Assembly: GCA_945870225.1 (NCBI GenBank)
Contig: CAMBRF010000001.1
Span: 269,076-333,075, forward strand
DNA length: 64,000 nt
Source: PVC group bacterium
GTDB lineage: Bacteria > Verrucomicrobiota > Kiritimatiellia > CAIKKV01 > CAITUY01
Direction: 5' to 3'
Of the stretch, positions 8,718-17,352 are shown piece after piece. The notes beneath the pieces are model-generated. The model did no database searches. It saw only the letters and a list, made by a program, of their open reading frames with translations, and had not been told where the DNA came from. A program made the translations under genes and the position numbers. The first letter of the stretch is position 1, and each line of letters begins with the position of its first letter.

Positions 8718-9557
8718 ATGAGCAGTCATAATGCAGTTCGGAAATGGATGAGTCTGTCTCTGGTGGCGTTGGTGGGGGTGATGATGGCCGGGAAAGTCTG
8801 GGCGCAGGATGCCGCCGCCCCGGCTGCTGCGGCCCCGGCGGCCGTTGCCGCCCCAGCCGCAGGTGCTGGCGGTTTGGAGTTAACTAAGGAGGCGGAGGCA
8901 GAAAAGAAGCCTGAATTGGATACCAGCTTCTGGGCCGTGGTGGTGGGAAGTGGATCCTTGGGCGTTATTCTATGGATTGGTCTGTTGGGGACCATGATCT
9001 CGATGATCTATTTCACGGTAGACTGTTCGATGACGGTCAAAGTCCAGCGGATAATACCTCCCAGTTTGATTCAAAAGGTTACGGAGTCGATGTCACAGGG
9101 TGATGTGGTCAAGGCTTTGCAGCAGTGCAAGGATGAGCCGAGTCCCATGTCGAACATTCTGGTGGCGGCCTTCAGTCACGTGGAAGAGGGCTTTGACACC
9201 ATTCAGGAAGCGGTTTCGGTGGCGGCGGAGTTCGAGAGCGAGCGCCTGATGCAGCACATCTCATGGTTGTCGGTTACGGCGTCACTGGCACCCATGTTGG
9301 GTTTGCTGGGTACGGTGCAAGGTATGATCGCGGCTTTCGCCGGACTGGCCACAGGCGGCGCGGCGAACACGGGCATGCTGGCCTTGGCCATTTCGCAGGC
9401 CCTGTGGACCACGGCGGCAGGTTTGTGCGTGGCGATTCCGGCGATCACCTCGTTCACGGTGTTCCGTAATCTGGCAAACCGCATGGCGCTCCGGATGCAG
9501 GCCATTACGATGGATCTGATCAAGGACCTGCGGAACGTGGAAGTCGTCGCGGAATAA
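8718..9557 (+). CDS. ExbB/TolQ/MotA-family proton channel subunit
   Basis: 279 aa. MotA/TolQ/ExbB proteins form the inner-membrane pentamer that, with ExbD/TolR, turns proton flow into mechanical work on an envelope partner. This one carries an extra N-terminal signal-like segment (to ~residue 30) and an Ala/Pro linker, then TM1 (~70-95, SLGVILWIGLLGTMISMIYF), a cytoplasmic loop, and TM2/TM3 with the family signature around ASLAPMLGLLGTVQGMIAAF and ISQALWTTAAGLCVAIPA. Extra N-terminal leaders of this sort are known in many ExbB homologues. AAGGGG precedes the ATG. Followed by two ExbD genes. Confidence 0.92.
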   Translation: MSSHNAVRKWMSLSLVALVGVMMAGKVWAQDAAAPAAAAPAAVAAPAAGAGGLELTKEAEAEKKPELDTSFWAVVVGSGSLGVILWIGLLGTMISMIYFTVDCSMTVKVQRIIPPSLIQKVTESMSQGDVVKALQQCKDEPSPMSNILVAAFSHVEEGFDTIQEAVSVAAEFESERLMQHISWLSVTASLAPMLGLLGTVQGMIAAFAGLATGGAANTGMLALAISQALWTTAAGLCVAIPAITSFTVFRNLANRMALRMQAITMDLIKDLRNVEVVAE

Positions 9558-9620
9558 GTTTCGAAAGGCCTGTGCCGGCGCGCTTCAGGCGCGACGGCGG
9601 GCCGGACGGGTAAGGTCACA

Positions 9621-10040
9621 ATGGGAAAGTCAAAGAACTACGAAGTCCCGCTGGATATGACGCCCATGATCGATTGCGTCTTCCAGTTGATGATTTTCTT
9701 CATCGTCACGTTCAAGCTGGATGCTGACATGATTGATGAGAAGATCGTTCTGGCCAAGGCTCCCAACGGGCCGGCGATTGAACAGAAAATACCGGGTACG
9801 GTTATCGTGGAGGTCACCAACCGCGGATTCTTCAAGATCGGCGGCGCGGTCATGAATGACGAAACCCTCTACCGGATGATCAAGCAGGCGGCAAACCGGA
9901 TCGGGTCAAACAATATTCAAATCCTCTTACGGGCCGACAGCAAAGCTAGGCATGTCTATGTGAAGCGCGCTTTGGATGCCTGCACGCGTGCAGGGGTCTG
10001 GCGCATTCAATTTGCGGCCATGAAAAAGAAGGCAAGTTAA
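9621..10040 (+). CDS. ExbD/TolR-family protein (first copy)
   Basis: 139 aa. Single N-terminal membrane helix with the ExbD signature LDMTPMIDCVFQLMIFFIVTF; the Asp in MID is the conserved proton-carrying residue. The rest is the periplasmic domain (GTVIVEVTNRGFFKIGGAVMND, IQILLRADSKARHVYVKRALD). It lies 63 bp after exbB; the gap holds an imperfect GC-rich hairpin (about 9575-9597) without a T run, which might tune expression between channel and stator subunits. Confidence 0.92.
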   Translation: MGKSKNYEVPLDMTPMIDCVFQLMIFFIVTFKLDADMIDEKIVLAKAPNGPAIEQKIPGTVIVEVTNRGFFKIGGAVMNDETLYRMIKQAANRIGSNNIQILLRADSKARHVYVKRALDACTRAGVWRIQFAAMKKKAS

Positions 10041-10052
10041 AGGGAGGTCATC

Positions 10053-10445
10053 ATGGGTAAGGCAAAAGGGGAAGAGCCCAAACTCGATATGACGCCAATG
10101 ATCGACTGCGTCTTTCAGCTTTTGATTTTCTTTATCATTTCGCTGAAGCCTGAGGACATCATTGCACATCTTGACGTCAATCGGCCTCAGGCGGACTCGA
10201 GAGCCAAGCCTGATACGAAGTTGGATCTGATTCAGGTGGGCGTCTTTACGGATGGGTTTACGCTGAATGATCGGAATGTCAGTTATACGACCATGGAGTC
10301 GATGATGACGCGTCTGGCGGCTTTGAGCAAAACCCAGACGGTGGTGATCAAGTGTGCGCTTGAGTCCCCGCACTCCCGGTTGATTGAGGTGCTGAATTTA
10401 TGTAGCAAGGTGGGGCTCAAAAACCTGTCCGTGATGAGTATGTGA
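10053..10445 (+). CDS. ExbD/TolR-family protein (second copy)
   Basis: 130 aa, 12 bp after the first exbD with AGGGAGG before the ATG. Same topology: PKLDMTPMIDCVFQLLIFFIISL is the membrane helix with the conserved Asp, then a periplasmic domain ending in LCSKVGLKNLSVMSM. The two ExbD proteins share the membrane motif but differ clearly in the periplasmic part, so they may form a mixed dimer, as ExbB5-ExbD2 motors hold an ExbD dimer. Next gene is the TonB-like fusion protein. Confidence 0.92.
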   Translation: MGKAKGEEPKLDMTPMIDCVFQLLIFFIISLKPEDIIAHLDVNRPQADSRAKPDTKLDLIQVGVFTDGFTLNDRNVSYTTMESMMTRLAALSKTQTVVIKCALESPHSRLIEVLNLCSKVGLKNLSVMSM

Positions 10446-10467
10446 ACAGTCGGTGGGGAGAAATTTC

Positions 10468-12000
10468 ATGAGCGAGATGGATCAAGATTCGACGCTGTCG
10501 ATGATGGAAGAGTCCGGCATGGAGCGCTTTCGCAGAATCCTGCGTGGGCTTCGGGCACCAAAGGATTCGGGCGAGTACCGTTTTGCGAAATTTGAATTTA
10601 TCCGCTTTATGAGTTCATGGGGACTGTCTTTGGGCATCAGTTTATTGATTGTCGTCACTCTTCTGATGCTTGCCGTGGGTGAGGCCATCAAGAAGGACAG
10701 CACGGTGGAAGTGGTGATGATGACGCCGGAGACGGTCAAGCTGGATGAGATCAAGGAGGAGATCCAGAAAATTGAGGAACCGCCGCCCGAGACGGAAAGC
10801 GTGAACATGGAGGCGCCGGTCATGGGAAGCGACTCGGCGGTCGATGTTCCCGGTCCGAGAGTCTCCGAATCGACGCCGGTTTCCACGACGCCGCTCATGT
10901 CCAAGAGTCCTCTGATTTTGAAGGGAATGGCCGGGAGTATGGCTAATCGTACAGCCGGTGCACGGGCGGGGGCACTTCGTAGCTTCGGTGGATCAGGGCG
11001 CGGCGAGGAGGCCGTCATGAAGGCCCTCCGTTGGCTCAAGGCCAATCAGGGGCCGGATGGCTCGTGGGCGGCTGTTGACCGGACTGATCCGATGGCCATG
11101 GCCGGGTTGGCCTTGTTATGTTTTCTCGCTCATAACGAAACACCGGCGTCCGAGGAATTTGGTCAGACGGTTGAAAATGCGATGAAGTTTATTGTTGGTA
11201 GGCAAAGGGGGAACGGCTCGTTTGGGCGTGAATACACGCACGGTATCTGTACCTATGCCCTCAGTGAAGGCTTTGCCCTGACTAAGATCATGGCTTTGAG
11301 AGATTCCGCTGAAAAAGGAATTAAGCTGATTCTTGACGGTCAGCAGCCGACGGGTGGCTTTATGTATAACTACGCCAAGGCAGGAAAGTGGGATCTCTCG
11401 GTGGCCGGTTGGCAGTTCCAAGCGATGAAAGCGGCCCGGATGGCGGGTTTGGGTGACGATAAGCTTGAAAACGGGATTAAACTTGGACTGGATTATCTTC
11501 GCAAGGAGGCCTTCTTTCCCGGCCGTGGCGGTTTCGGGTATCAGGGTTCGACCGGTATCCAGGGTGGTGGCGCAACGGTTTCGATGACGGGTGCCGGAAC
11601 ATTGTGCATGCAGCTTCTTGGGCAGCCTAGTGCGCCTGAAGTTCGTGCGGGATTGGAGTTCCTAAAAGAGGTTCCCTGTGAATGGGTGGTTGGCGCGACA
11701 CCCGAAGCAACTACGGCAAAGCCCATCTATGCATGGTATTATATTACCCAGGCCAAATTTCAAAAGGGAGGCAAGGATTGGGACAACTGGAATGCCCTGT
11801 TCTCCAAGGCGTTGGTTGCCAATCAGGAAAAGGATGGGCACTGGGAACATGGTGATCATGGCGGGTCGGTGTATACCACGGCGTTATGCTGCCTGATGCT
11901 GGAGGTGTACTATCGCTATCTGCCTACCTACAAGCATACGGAAGATGTGGCGGAAGTAAAACCGACGGCATCGGATGATGTTGTGGTTGACGTGCGCTGA
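10468..12000 (+). CDS. TonB-like anchor fused to squalene-cyclase-type repeat domain
   Basis: 510 aa from ATG 10468, which has GGTGGGGAG in front; a GTG at 10453 is less likely. Cytoplasmic N-terminus of ~50 residues, one membrane helix (GLSLGISLLIVVTLLMLAV, ~55-75), then a Pro/Glu stretch (EEIQKIEEPPPETESV) like the TonB periplasmic linker. From ~175 the protein has alpha/alpha-toroid repeats of the prenyltransferase/squalene-oxidase type: ALRWLKANQGPDGSWA, AMKFIVGRQRGNGSFG, GIKLILDGQQPTGGFMY. Cyclase DxDD catalytic motif is not seen, so binding rather than catalysis is likely. Position after ExbB-ExbD-ExbD suggests it is the motor's output partner. Confidence 0.8.
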   Translation: MSEMDQDSTLSMMEESGMERFRRILRGLRAPKDSGEYRFAKFEFIRFMSSWGLSLGISLLIVVTLLMLAVGEAIKKDSTVEVVMMTPETVKLDEIKEEIQKIEEPPPETESVNMEAPVMGSDSAVDVPGPRVSESTPVSTTPLMSKSPLILKGMAGSMANRTAGARAGALRSFGGSGRGEEAVMKALRWLKANQGPDGSWAAVDRTDPMAMAGLALLCFLAHNETPASEEFGQTVENAMKFIVGRQRGNGSFGREYTHGICTYALSEGFALTKIMALRDSAEKGIKLILDGQQPTGGFMYNYAKAGKWDLSVAGWQFQAMKAARMAGLGDDKLENGIKLGLDYLRKEAFFPGRGGFGYQGSTGIQGGGATVSMTGAGTLCMQLLGQPSAPEVRAGLEFLKEVPCEWVVGATPEATTAKPIYAWYYITQAKFQKGGKDWDNWNALFSKALVANQEKDGHWEHGDHGGSVYTTALCCLMLEVYYRYLPTYKHTEDVAEVKPTASDDVVVDVR

Positions 12001-12006
12001 TGGCCG

Positions 12007-13827
12007 ATGCCCGATAGCCCCCATATACGGCTCCTCCCTCCCGATGTGGCGAATAAGATCGCCGCAGGCGAGGTGGTGGAGCGTCCCGCCTCCGTCCTGA
12101 AAGAACTCTTCGAAAACGCGATCGATTCCGGCGCCACGCAGGTGGGTGTCGCGATTGTCGCCGGTGGGGCCCGGCTTGTCTCGGTGGCTGATAATGGCTC
12201 GGGCATGGATCGGGACGATGCCCTATTGTCGGTTGAACGGCATGCGACCAGCAAGATTCGCGAGGCCGACGATATCGGGCACATCCGGACACTCGGGTTT
12301 CGCGGGGAGGCTCTGGCGGCGATTTCGTCGGTTTGCCGCTTCCGTCTGTGTACGCGGAGGGCCTCCGATCTGGCGGGCTCCGAATTGATCATGAGTGGCG
12401 GGAAAGTGCAGGATCTTCGCGAAGCCGGTTGCCCGCCCGGTACCCTGATCGAGGTGCGGGACCTTTTCTTCAACATGCCGGCGCGCCGGAAATTTCTGCG
12501 TTCACCCCAGACGGAAACCGGCCATCTTCGACAGACGTTCTTGGTGCATGCCCTGGGCTGTCCCGCAGTGGGGATGAGCCTGACGATCGACGGGCGCGAC
12601 GCCTGGGCGTTGGCGGGCGGCTCCACCCATGGAGAGCGGATCCGGGAATTGTTCGGGCGGGAGATGATGGAGGGGGTGCGGCCCGTAGAGGGGCGTTCCG
12701 AAGCCGCCTCACTGACGGGATTTGTCAGTCTCCCGACGCTTAATCGGGGAGACCGTGGGGAGCAGTACGTATTCATCAATGGTCGGCCTTCATCCGCACC
12801 GGTGATCAACTATGCCATCCGAGAGGCCTATCATAACCTGTTGGCTGATGGGCGGCATCCTTACGTTTTTCTCTTCATTGAACTGCCGCCGGAGGCGGTT
12901 GACGTCAACGTCCATCCCACGAAGAGGGAAGTCCGGTTCAGGCAACCCTCGGACATCCGGGACCTGATCATTTCAGGCATTCGCCGGGCATTAATGGAGT
13001 CCGGCGGTGAATTTATCCGGGGGAAAACGGACCCTTCGGTTTTCGTTGAGGCGGTTTCCATACCGGCCCAGACGGCGTTTTCGAGTTTCAAGGTCGACGA
13101 TCTTCCGCCAACCCGGATTCTGGGTTATCCCCATCCGTCCGCCCCGGAAAACGGGGCGACGCCTTCTGCCCGGCGGCAGGAACCCGAGGCGGCTGATCCA
13201 TTGGTGCCGCAACGGGAACCACCGGGGGCAACAGGCGGAAAAAGCCCGTGGGCTTGGTGCAGGATCGTTGGTCAGGTGGGTGGCTTATACGTGCTGATGG
13301 AAACGGATGACGGTTATGTTGTCATGGATCCCCATGCCGCCCATGAGCGGGTGTTGTTCGAGAAGTTTATGAACTCGGTGGCTGGGGGAACGATTGAAAG
13401 TCAGGGATTGCTGGTTCCTGAGAGCGTTGAACTGCCCCCGCGGGATGCGATGCTGGTTCGTAAAAATCTGGATCTCCTCAAAAAAATGGGGATCGGTGTA
13501 TCGGAGTTTGGGGGTGACACGTTTATGGTGGATGCCCTGCCGGCGGGATTTAACGACGTTCGAATCCGTGAGATGCTGGCGGATGTGGCCCATCATCTGG
13601 AGACACTGGGTGAGCGGGGTAGTCATACGAGGTGGCGAGAAGAAGCCATTGCCCAGGCGGCCTGTAAGGCGGCCACGAAAGCCAGGGACCGCTTGAGTCT
13701 GGCAGAACTTGAACGCCTGGTGGTCCAATTGGCAGCAACTGAGATGCCCTACACGTGTCCCCACGGTCGCCCGACGTTGATCCATACATCGTTCAAGGAG
13801 TTGGCGAAGCGATTCGGGCGCGAGTAG
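12007..13827 (+). CDS. mutL: DNA mismatch repair protein MutL
   Basis: 606 aa, normal for MutL. It links MutS mismatch recognition to strand removal. The GHKL ATPase domain is complete: IAAGEVVERPASVLKELFENAIDSGA, VADNGSGM, and TLGFRGEALAAISSV. After it comes VDVNVHPTKREVRF, the end of the transducer domain. The dimerisation domain (~420-606) includes VVMDPHAAHERVLFEKF and ends ACKAATKARDRLS-LVVQLAATEMPYTCPHGRPTLIH. An endonuclease DQHAxxERxxYE-like motif is only partly matched (DPHAAHERVLFE) while CPHGRP is present, so nicking activity is possible. It starts 6 bp after the toroid protein. Confidence 0.95.
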   Translation: MPDSPHIRLLPPDVANKIAAGEVVERPASVLKELFENAIDSGATQVGVAIVAGGARLVSVADNGSGMDRDDALLSVERHATSKIREADDIGHIRTLGFRGEALAAISSVCRFRLCTRRASDLAGSELIMSGGKVQDLREAGCPPGTLIEVRDLFFNMPARRKFLRSPQTETGHLRQTFLVHALGCPAVGMSLTIDGRDAWALAGGSTHGERIRELFGREMMEGVRPVEGRSEAASLTGFVSLPTLNRGDRGEQYVFINGRPSSAPVINYAIREAYHNLLADGRHPYVFLFIELPPEAVDVNVHPTKREVRFRQPSDIRDLIISGIRRALMESGGEFIRGKTDPSVFVEAVSIPAQTAFSSFKVDDLPPTRILGYPHPSAPENGATPSARRQEPEAADPLVPQREPPGATGGKSPWAWCRIVGQVGGLYVLMETDDGYVVMDPHAAHERVLFEKFMNSVAGGTIESQGLLVPESVELPPRDAMLVRKNLDLLKKMGIGVSEFGGDTFMVDALPAGFNDVRIREMLADVAHHLETLGERGSHTRWREEAIAQAACKAATKARDRLSLAELERLVVQLAATEMPYTCPHGRPTLIHTSFKELAKRFGRE

Positions 13828-13951
13828 TGCCGGAGTTCCCGTGTGCGGATCGGCCCCACGGAGCTGGCGAAGCAGCGGTCCCATAGGTCCCGATTTACCA
13901 TCAAGTGCGAATTACATTCTTTTCCACTTGTCGTTTTTTGGCGGGAACTTG

Positions 13952-13981
13952 TTGACAATGCCCATCCGGTAAGGGTTGAAT
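13952..13981 (+). promoter_or_regulatory. Possible promoter of the second exbB/exbD pair
   Basis: The 214-bp gap before exbB2 contains TTGACA at 13952-13957 and, 18 bp on, TTGAAT at 13976-13981. The -35 box is perfect, the -10 box poor, so this is only a candidate. Confidence 0.3.
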
Positions 13982-14041
13982 GCCTTTTTTAAGTTTGCCG
14001 GAGAATTCCGTTAGGCGGGTGAGGGGTAAAGGAGTGAGGCC

Positions 14042-14662
14042 ATGAACAATCTAACCATTGGTGACATGCTATTACAGGGTTGGCCTGTCTTGTCGATTCT
14101 ACTTGTGATGTCCGTTTTTTCAATCACCATTATCGTTGACCGGGTTCTGGCCATTAGAAGGGCGCGCCTTAATGCCAGGGCTTTTATCGCGAAGTTGATC
14201 CGGATCATGAACGAAGAGGGAGTCAGCCGGGCCGTTGATTTTTGTGCAAAATACAACAAGCCGGTGGCTGTTGTTGCGGCGGAAATTCTGGCGCAGCCGG
14301 GTAAGCGGGCGGCCCGCGATCGCGCGTTACAGCACGCGATGCAGAGTCAGGTGCGCGATCTGGAAACGATGGTTCCCGTATTGGGAACGGTGGCCAGTAC
14401 GGCTCCATTTGTCGGCCTGTTTGGTACGGTCATCGGGATCATCAAGGCTTTCGCCAGCATCGCGGCCAATACGGGCGGGGGGCCCGAGGTGGTGGCGGCG
14501 GGTATCGCTGAAGCTTTGATCACCACCGCTTGCGGTCTGGTGGTCGCGATTCCCGCGCTGGCTGGTTACAACTATTGTATTCATCAGGTCGAAGTTTTGA
14601 TGGGGGATGTTGAACTGGCGGTCTACGACCTGGTTGAATCGATTTGCGGCGGAGAGGAATAA
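14042..14662 (+). CDS. ExbB/TolQ/MotA-family proton channel subunit (second set)
   Basis: 206 aa, the compact form without an extra leader. TM1 near the N-terminus (VLSILLVMSVFSITIIVDRVLAI), a cytoplasmic loop, then the conserved pair of helices LGTVASTAPFVGLFGTVIGIIKAF and ALITTACGLVVAIPALAGYNY. GGAG lies before the ATG. It pairs with the following exbD-like gene, 4 bp downstream, and is separate from the first set at 8718, so the cell has at least two such motors. Either a TolQ-like or an ExbB-like role is possible; no tolA or tonB is next to it. Confidence 0.93.
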   Translation: MNNLTIGDMLLQGWPVLSILLVMSVFSITIIVDRVLAIRRARLNARAFIAKLIRIMNEEGVSRAVDFCAKYNKPVAVVAAEILAQPGKRAARDRALQHAMQSQVRDLETMVPVLGTVASTAPFVGLFGTVIGIIKAFASIAANTGGGPEVVAAGIAEALITTACGLVVAIPALAGYNYCIHQVEVLMGDVELAVYDLVESICGGEE

Positions 14663-14666
14663 TCGG

Positions 14667-15110
14667 GTGAAGGGATCTTCCTTCAAGCAGAGAGGCGGCA
14701 AGTACCGCGTGATGGCGGAGATCAACATGATCCCGCTCATTGACGTGGCCTTGGTGCTGTTGATCATCTTCATGATCATGACCCCGTTTCTCGTGCGCTC
14801 GCAGTTGAAGATTAATCTGCCGAGTTCCAAGGCCGCCAGTGAAGAGGCGCAAAGCCATCTTATGCTGCAGGTGCAGGTGGATCGGCAGGGGATCGCCTAT
14901 CTCGATGGACAGGCTGTACCCGCAGGTCTTCTGGAAGGCCGGTTGCGGCAGACCCTGCGCGATCCTGAAAATCAGCCGGTGGTGATTGAGGCGGACAAGG
15001 ATGTTGCCTTCCAGCACGTCGTGACCGTCATGGACATCGCCAAGAAGATCGGCGCAAAACGTCTGGCCGTCTGCGTGAAAAAGACGACCCAAGTCGTTGG
15101 CCACCGTTGA
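14667..15110 (+). CDS. ExbD/TolR-family protein (second set)
   Basis: 147 aa from GTG 14667, chosen because it gives the usual short basic N-terminus before the membrane helix and has GGAGAGGAA upstream; ATG 14712 would remove that part. Signature helix: AEINMIPLIDVALVLLIIFMIMTPF with the conserved Asp. Periplasmic part includes INLPSSKAASEE and VVIEADKDVAFQHVVTVMDIAKKIG, close to TolR. It forms a two-gene unit with the preceding channel gene and ends 6 bp before the convergent radical SAM gene. Confidence 0.93.
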   Translation: MKGSSFKQRGGKYRVMAEINMIPLIDVALVLLIIFMIMTPFLVRSQLKINLPSSKAASEEAQSHLMLQVQVDRQGIAYLDGQAVPAGLLEGRLRQTLRDPENQPVVIEADKDVAFQHVVTVMDIAKKIGAKRLAVCVKKTTQVVGHR

Positions 15111-15116
15111 TCTGGA

Positions 15117-16658
15117 TTAATCGAAAACCCGCATCCCCCCCGGACTGCTTCCCTGTGCGCCTTTTCGCATAAGCCGATAGACTCCGCCGTACAAGGTCGG
15201 AAGATTGTCGCGGAACCAGGCGGAGGTCCGCTTGGCCAAACGAAGGCTTTTGCTAAGACTTTCCACCATTCGCGCGGCGGCGGGGTTGTTGGGGCCCATG
15301 GCAATCAGGCGGGCCCCGATTTGAGGCTTCACGTGCGGCAGGACAACGGTGTTCAATAATAACCAGAAACGGGGCGTCAGGTAGCCGCCCGGCCTCGTGG
15401 GCATCAGCATGGCGTCATAGGCGTCCGTGGCAAATTGGCCGAGCATCTTGTCCTTCTCGCAGCGGGCGTGGAGTGGCGTTTTGGGGAAAGGCGTCAGCGA
15501 TAATGATACGACCCACCAGTTGGGGCGGGGCAACTCGTTGAGCGTAAGGGCGATTTCTCTCAAGTCATCCTCGCGCTCGTAGGGGTTGTTGATGATCAGG
15601 TCGATCGATAACCAAAGGCCGGCGTTATGCACGAGACGGGCAGCGATCAGGAAGGATCGTGAATCCTCCTTCCGGTTGAAGACCTCTTTGTTGATCCGGT
15701 TCGAACTTTGCAGGCCCATCGTTACATATTGAAGGCCGCCCGATTTGAACAACTCCAGTCGTTCCGCAGTCACGTAGCGCGGGATCATGCGCACAATGAA
15801 GGGCAGTCCTACTTCCTCCTTCATGCGTCGGCAAAACTCGCGAACCCAGTCGTCGGAACCCACAAAAAAACTGTCGTCCTGAATATTGATTCCCCGAAGG
15901 CCGGGATCGGTGGCCTGGACATGCTTGATCTCGCGGATGACCCGGTCCACACTCGCTCGCTTCACCGCGCCGATGTGGACGTTGCAGCAATAGGCGCACC
16001 GATAGGCGCATCCACGGGAGGTCACCAGGTCGTAGTATTTTCCGTGCCATCCCCCGAATTTTTGGTGGATCGCGCGCGTCAATCGCACGAGCCGCCCGTT
16101 CAGCAGGACCCAGTCCCGGTCGAAGCGGAACAGCGGAAACGGCAATATGTTCAGGTCAATCTGTTGATCGGGAGTTTGCGGGTTCAAGGTGACGGCCCCG
16201 TCCCGTCGCCAGACCAATCCCGGGATGGTCGAGGGTGCCACTCCCTCCAGGATCATTTCCAGAGGCCGCTCGCCGGGACCCCGGACGGCATAATCGGCCC
16301 CCTCCACGAGCGATTCCTCGGGACAGAGCGACACGTGCACTCCGCCCGCCAGAATGGTTCCGGTATAGCCCTCCTCGCGCAGGGACTTCACCAGCAGGGC
16401 ATAGGGTTTCAAACTGGCCGTCATCAGGTAGCAGCCAAGATGCGTCACACGTTCGCGCTTCAGGAAGTCGGATATCCGGCGGATTTCTGAGGGTGAAAAC
16501 GTGACGGGATGACCATGGATCGCCAGCGGCCTGAGAATATTCAAGAGTGTGGTCCGGTACCCTACTGATTCCGCATAGGCACCCAGGACGCGAATGGACA
16601 GAGGCCTGACCTCTTCATCAATCGTCATCAGTAGAAGATGTTTGGAATTCCGATCCAT
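15117..16658 (-). CDS. B12-binding-domain radical SAM protein
   Basis: 513 aa. Residues ~10-150 look like a cobalamin-binding Rossmann domain (SIRVLGAYAESVGYRT, ILAGGVHVSLCPEE). The radical SAM core follows with the cluster motif RGCAYRCAYCCN (CxxxCxxC), then GINIQDDSFFVG and QYVTMGLQSSNRINKEVFNR, typical of the class B methylase/MiaB-like TIM barrel. These enzymes use a [4Fe-4S] cluster and SAM, often for methylation or sulfur/carbon rearrangement; the substrate cannot be inferred. It is the last gene of the long minus-strand run, 19 bp after the pseudopilin-like gene. Confidence 0.88.
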   Translation of the reverse strand: MDRNSKHLLLMTIDEEVRPLSIRVLGAYAESVGYRTTLLNILRPLAIHGHPVTFSPSEIRRISDFLKRERVTHLGCYLMTASLKPYALLVKSLREEGYTGTILAGGVHVSLCPEESLVEGADYAVRGPGERPLEMILEGVAPSTIPGLVWRRDGAVTLNPQTPDQQIDLNILPFPLFRFDRDWVLLNGRLVRLTRAIHQKFGGWHGKYYDLVTSRGCAYRCAYCCNVHIGAVKRASVDRVIREIKHVQATDPGLRGINIQDDSFFVGSDDWVREFCRRMKEEVGLPFIVRMIPRYVTAERLELFKSGGLQYVTMGLQSSNRINKEVFNRKEDSRSFLIAARLVHNAGLWLSIDLIINNPYEREDDLREIALTLNELPRPNWWVVSLSLTPFPKTPLHARCEKDKMLGQFATDAYDAMLMPTRPGGYLTPRFWLLLNTVVLPHVKPQIGARLIAMGPNNPAAARMVESLSKSLRLAKRTSAWFRDNLPTLYGGVYRLMRKGAQGSSPGGMRVFD

Positions 16659-16677
16659 GGTGTCACCCCGACGGTCC

Positions 16678-17352
16678 TTAGGGATTGGAAGAATCAGGCC
16701 GTCCGGGACTGACGACAGGATTGGTCGGATAGATCAAATTCATGTCAGGTGCCGGGGCGTTAAGGTCGTCTGGCGTATCGGGCTTTTCGTCGGGGCCGTC
16801 TGATGTGAGGCGCATCTCACCCCTGATCATGCTGTAACGGTAGGAATTCTTCCACGGATCCGGGAAAAGGGTTTTGATGTAAGGGCCATCCCAACCCCGC
16901 ACTCTGGGACTCCGGAGCAATGCTTCGAGCGATTCGCGGGTGGAAGGGTACCGGCCGCAGTCCTTGTGGAACATTTCGAGCGCGGTTCGGAGTGTGGCCA
17001 AATCGGAGGCGGCATGCTGGATGGGGTTCGATCGACGCACTTGCGCGGTATGGTGCCGGGTCGTCTGCTGGGTCAGCACGGCCCCGACAATAACGAACAG
17101 AATGACTAGAGCGGCGACGTAACGAGGGCTCTTGGTGACCCGGGTCCATGTTTCCGCGCCGGAATCACCCGCTCGTTCCAGTTCGCGCTGTTTTTGCCGT
17201 AATTCAGGGGAAAGACGGCCTCGCTTTGCGTGTTTTGCGCCGTCTTTTGGTCGGAGCTTTGTCGGCACCGCCATGGCCTTGCCGCAGGAAGGGCAGCGCG
17301 ATCCGGTCTGAGGTTCGAATATCATCTGACAGTAGGGGCATCGGAATTTCAT
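16678..17352 (-). CDS. Zinc-ribbon / GspG-like pseudopilin fusion
   Basis: 224 aa. The N-terminus is a zinc ribbon (C5-x2-C8 and C20-x2-C23: CPYC...CPSC), then a basic linker, a membrane helix (~75-95, YVAALVILFVIVGAVLT), and a periplasmic domain with the GspG core: LRTALEMFHKDCGRYPSTRESLEALL, WDGPYI, DPWKNSYRYS, SDGPDEKPDTPDDL. The latter matches the calcium-binding end of type II secretion major pseudopilins. A prepilin cleavage site (G followed by F-T-L-x-E) is absent, so it is probably not assembled into a pseudopilus. It overlaps the preceding lipoprotein gene by 4 bp. Confidence 0.75.
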   Translation of the reverse strand: MKFRCPYCQMIFEPQTGSRCPSCGKAMAVPTKLRPKDGAKHAKRGRLSPELRQKQRELERAGDSGAETWTRVTKSPRYVAALVILFVIVGAVLTQQTTRHHTAQVRRSNPIQHAASDLATLRTALEMFHKDCGRYPSTRESLEALLRSPRVRGWDGPYIKTLFPDPWKNSYRYSMIRGEMRLTSDGPDEKPDTPDDLNAPAPDMNLIYPTNPVVSPGRPDSSNP

